From NCBI GenBank assembly GCA_963082875.1, contig OY720098.1:12834001-12898000 (forward strand): a stretch of 64,000 nucleotides of DNA. Direction: 5' to 3'. The first letter of the stretch is position 1; the number at the start of each line of letters is the position of its first letter. Of this stretch, positions 60,701 through 64,000 are shown piece after piece. The DNA is from Corella eumyota (taxonomy: Eukaryota; Chordata; Ascidiacea; Phlebobranchia; Corellidae). A program made the position numbers and the translations under genes. The notes under the pieces are model-generated. The model did not search any database and was not told where the DNA came from. It saw only the letters and a list, made by a program, of their open reading frames with translations.

Positions 60701-63700
60701 ATTTTGGTTTTAATAATCTATGCAGATATACTATGTTTATTGTTTATGACAATTTAATTTAGTGACTATATACAATTTAAAACATTTATTAGTGAAAGGC
60801 AATATTAACTTGTTTAACTATTTTACATTTTAGGTTTTGATGATCCTTATTTTGGTTTCAATTCCTGAAACTAGTTAAGATTTGAATTTTTTTAATTTAT
60901 ATATGTCTGAAATTTTAAACCAATAATAACTGTTTAACAAAAATCTAAATTTGACCTGATAAGGTGAACTTCATAAACTTTTTTACAAAAATAAGATAAA
61001 TAATTGCATTACATTTTACAATATTTAATAGGGTGGTCGCATATTTGACTGTATATAACTTTAAAAATCTTTTGATTTGCTCACTGTGTAAATGTCATAA
61101 TAAAAAAATCAAAAAGTATTATTAAAAATCTTAAAAAAAAAACATTTTTTTATAACATTAAACTAGTTTAATAAAAAAAATTATATAAAAAAGATTTAAA
61201 AAAATTTCAAAATAAATATATATAACGTAAAATAAAAAACAAAATGTTTAGCATTGTAATATTTAATAGGTTAAGATTATTAAACTTACATCTACAAGCC
61301 TTATTGTGGTGCCAAGAGCATGAAGTAATTCCTCTATGTTTTTAACTTGTGGTACATCGCTGTCCCAAACTATACCAAGCGAAACCACGTCGGGGCAGTT
61401 CATTAGAACTTTACGCATTTCAATCTGTGCCCCACAATCACTCTACAAGAAATAAGTTTGTTATTTTCAAGATGACAAGAAATAAAAAAGTGCTGTTTTT
61501 TAATACTAAATCAGTTTCTTTCTTATTAAAATACTGTATGACGATCCAAAAGAAGATGCCGTTTTTTGGCAACATTTTGCTGAAGATGCCGTTTTTTGGC
61601 AACATTTTAACATTTTTTATCGAGAGATTTTTTAGATCACATATATTACTATAAATTTTATGCCAAAAATGCAACATTTTGTAAATATTCTAGGGGTGCG
61701 ACATATATTCAGCAGTTATTAAAATTATAAATAGCGGTGCATGCATCCCCTGCACTCCTTGGGTCGACGCCAGTGTTGTATACACCATTTTTTTTTGCTT
61801 TTATATATATTTATCTTATATATTTAAAGCTGTATATAAGAAAATATATTGATTTGGGTGGTGCCGTGACTAAATGAACTTTTACTAATGATCTTGGTAT
61901 GTTGACTTTAAAGTAATATTTCTCTTTAAATTAAAAAAATCAATAAAATTCATTAGGACTACTTTGAATTGCACAAATAAATCACAAAGTATATATTTCA
62001 TAGTTTCATAAGGTATAGTATGTATAAATATTTTATGAAATAAAAATTGAAAAAAAAAAACCTTAATAAAATTGATGCAAAAAATGCAAAAAAAAACATG
62101 CAAAAAAAATATTTTATGATTTATATGAACATATTCAATATTTTGTGTTTTACTTACTGGACATTTTCTAACATCTCCCCAACTTCCAGCAACCTTAATT
62201 AACCTTCCAAACATCTGAGAGTAGTTTGTCGAAGAGCCGTAACGTTGTCTCATTGCTTCATCTTCAGTGCTGTAATAGAAAATTCATTTATTTATATATA
62301 TTTTCAGTTTAGAATCACATCCACATGATATTAAAAATTACTTAAGCCATTTTTTATTTAAAATACATACAGATTTCTATATAAATACGGTATTATTAAA
62401 AAACATAAATTAATATAATATACTATTACAAAAGTGTGATCTTTATTAGTGTTTTGTTATGAAAATAAAAAAACTCTTTTATGCCCATTTAACAAAACCA
62501 TTTTAAAGTAGTTATGGAGAAGACAGAATCATGTTTTAAATAAACAACTACATGTATATAATTGTAAAGAAGCCTATGGTCAGGTAAGTAATAAAAGTAA
62601 TTACTACTGCATAAACAATAATGAATTTTTATAAATCATTTGCACAACAAAGTAAATAGGCTATCACCTCAAGGCAAAACTACAAAGGAAAACGACAAAT
62701 TAACTTTGCTGTCTAGACCCAAAATATTTTATTGCAACAAATTACATAACTTCTGTTATATACATAGGAACTATAAATACACATTGGTAAGAGTAAACAA
62801 ACTTTGGTCATAAAATCAATACCCATCACGCCATCAATAGTAAATGTACTACATGTAGTTTGAACTTAGAATTGATAAACAGAAATTATTATAGGCTATA
62901 TAACTAGAATTATATTTAACTTTTAAAATAAAAATTGTAAAAGTAAAAATAAATTAGAAAATTAAAAAATTGTGATTGGTATTATGTACATATAGTGATA
63001 CACAACTTAAAATTAACTTTATATACCAAAATTGGCAGTAATAAAATGTTACAATATAATCACTTAACTATATAGCTAAAAGACTACAACATATTAAAAT
63101 CAAAAAAAAGTGTGCTTTTAAACAAAATTCCTATTTATGAAACACATTATGAAAATGTTACATGAATATACATTTGCTCAAGACCATTTTAATAAAAACT
63201 CTGTGTAAAAATAATAAATAAAAAAATTAGAAACAGGCCTACCATAAAGCTGTTGCCGAAACATAATGCACCATCTCAATAAATGGAAGTGGTTCGGAGG
63301 TTGCACCACATGCTGAACAAACACATTGCTCAATGAGAGAAAGACCAAACTTCTGGTGTGGTATGCAGTGAGCTGCAGTACATACATCTTCGCGCACTGT
63401 ATTCCCAATGTGCACATGAATACGTAAAAGTATGTTTTCCTAAACAACAAAAAATTTTATTATAGTTTTAAAATTGTAGTGTTTACAAAAATTTTGACAT
63501 TAAATGCACAGACAGGGGTGTACAGCAGACAATTTTCTTGTAATATATATAATTTATTGGAACGCTTTTTTACATATTTTAATTATAGTCTACAATCTAC
63601 AATTTGTTATTAATATTTAATACAAATTAGTAAGATATTTAATATAAACATTAATTAAGGTCGTTTCTACATTTTTTTAAATTTAACCTAATTACCTTTA

Positions 63701-64000
63701 GATAAATATATATTTTTGTTGCCTGAATAACTCAACAATTTTAAAACAAATGAAAGTGTTAAATATTGGATTTAGTAAACTTACAAAACATTCTGCTGCA
63801 TCATCCATTAAACCAAGTTGAAACCTATTTTGTTGCTGAAAAGTCTCGGCGAGTGCACTTCTTAGTACAGTTGGGGGTAGAGCGTGATCTTTGCTATATT
63901 GAAACTGGTCAAAAATATCCTTTAGAGCACAAAAAATGCAAGCAGGGCCCATGCAAGCATGGCCATTCAGGAGTCGAAAACTACGGCGAAATACATCAAG
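51725..64000 (-). CDS. USP54: Ubiquitin-specific protease USP53/54, 5' end outside window
   Basis: Twenty exons join in phase into 1549 residues plus stop: 63785-64000 (cut by the edge), 63243-63439, 62158-62269, 61290-61442, 60017-60166, 59547-59742, 59106-59306, 58620-58906, 57643-57739, 56868-57134, 56525-56662, 55834-56289, 55069-55269, 54477-54703, 53300-54226, 52964-53178, 52769-52848, 52478-52662, 52096-52228, 51725-51936. The USP fold is clear: [32 protein letters not shown], a CVCSACGA zinc pair, and the histidine box [18 protein letters not shown], then [16 protein letters not shown]. The Cys box must lie beyond 64000. A long Ser/Pro/Asn-rich tail follows, with the helical stretch [18 protein letters not shown] recalling USP54. 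The last exon ends in an apparent zinc finger. Vertebrate USP53/54 act at cell junctions and on K63-linked ubiquitin; that role is borrowed from the family. Confidence 0.94.
52374..52439. repeat. 22-bp tandem repeat, three copies, in a USP53/54 intron
   Basis: Three head-to-tail copies of gatagaaattaaacaaaaaa followed by two A/T bases lie at 52374, 52396 and 52418, nearly identical. They are inside the short intron between the exons at 52478 and 52228, on its 5' side. Confidence 0.85.
61552..61608. repeat. 27-bp direct repeat, period 30, in a USP53/54 intron
   Basis: Two identical 27-bp copies (61552-61578 and 61582-61608), starting gaagatgccgttttttggca, are separated by gct. The exact identity points to a recent duplication within the intron between 61290 and 62269. 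Confidence 0.9.

Noticed and set aside
61885-62157. Extension of the USP exon at 62158 as a longer frame
   Set aside because: A GTAAGT donor ends the exon at 62158 and the sequence beyond it is hydrophobic AT-rich intron without family likeness.

Overview
The window looks like the nuclear genome of an invertebrate deuterostome, most likely an ascidian of the Ciona type. The DNA is strongly AT-rich. Introns are short (about 70 bp to 2.5 kb) with GT-AG boundaries. The proteins stay close to vertebrate orthologues, single genes stand where vertebrates have paralogue pairs (CDK12/13, UBE2A/B, USP53/54), and there is a tRNA-derived SINE. The species call is an inference from these features, not from a database match. 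There are no operons, CRISPR arrays, rRNA genes, intact tRNA genes or retroviral elements.

Ten protein genes were resolved. For the multi-exon ones I joined exons by hand and checked that every junction keeps phase. From left to right: an intronless GPR89 (Golgi pH regulator, minus, 236-1633); an eight-exon rhodopsin-class receptor of aminergic shape (plus, 3297-6771); an eight-exon SLC16-like transporter (plus, 8825-11393); a 14-exon polypeptide GalNAc-transferase of the GALNT14/16 group (minus, 12588-21860); a seven-exon alpha-arrestin (minus, 23754-30145); an intronless protein holding only a BACK domain (minus, 30812-31387); a 25-exon CDK12/13 kinase of 1341 residues (minus, 32634-43949); intronless GINS2 (plus, 45927-46481); four-exon UBE2A/RAD6 (minus, 47166-49679); and a long USP53/54 gene (minus, 51725 to beyond the right edge; 20 exons here, 5' end missing).

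The mobile and repeated DNA consists of two full-length copies of one non-coding element of about 1.43 kb (27505-28935 and 39967-41395), a tRNA-derived SINE between CDK12 and GINS2 with one or two older relatives, a 176-bp tandem duplication upstream of GALNT, and small tandem repeats in introns. The 1.43-kb element is the least explained item: it carries seven copies of the 14-mer GGTAACGGAATTAC in both orientations and sits in the same orientation in introns of two neighbouring genes.

The genes do not form one pathway. A loose theme on the right is nuclear maintenance: CDK12 (RNA polymerase II elongation, DNA-damage genes), GINS2 (replicative helicase), UBE2A (RAD6, damage tolerance) and a deubiquitinase. 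On the left are Golgi and membrane proteins (GPR89, GALNT, a transporter, a receptor, an arrestin adaptor).
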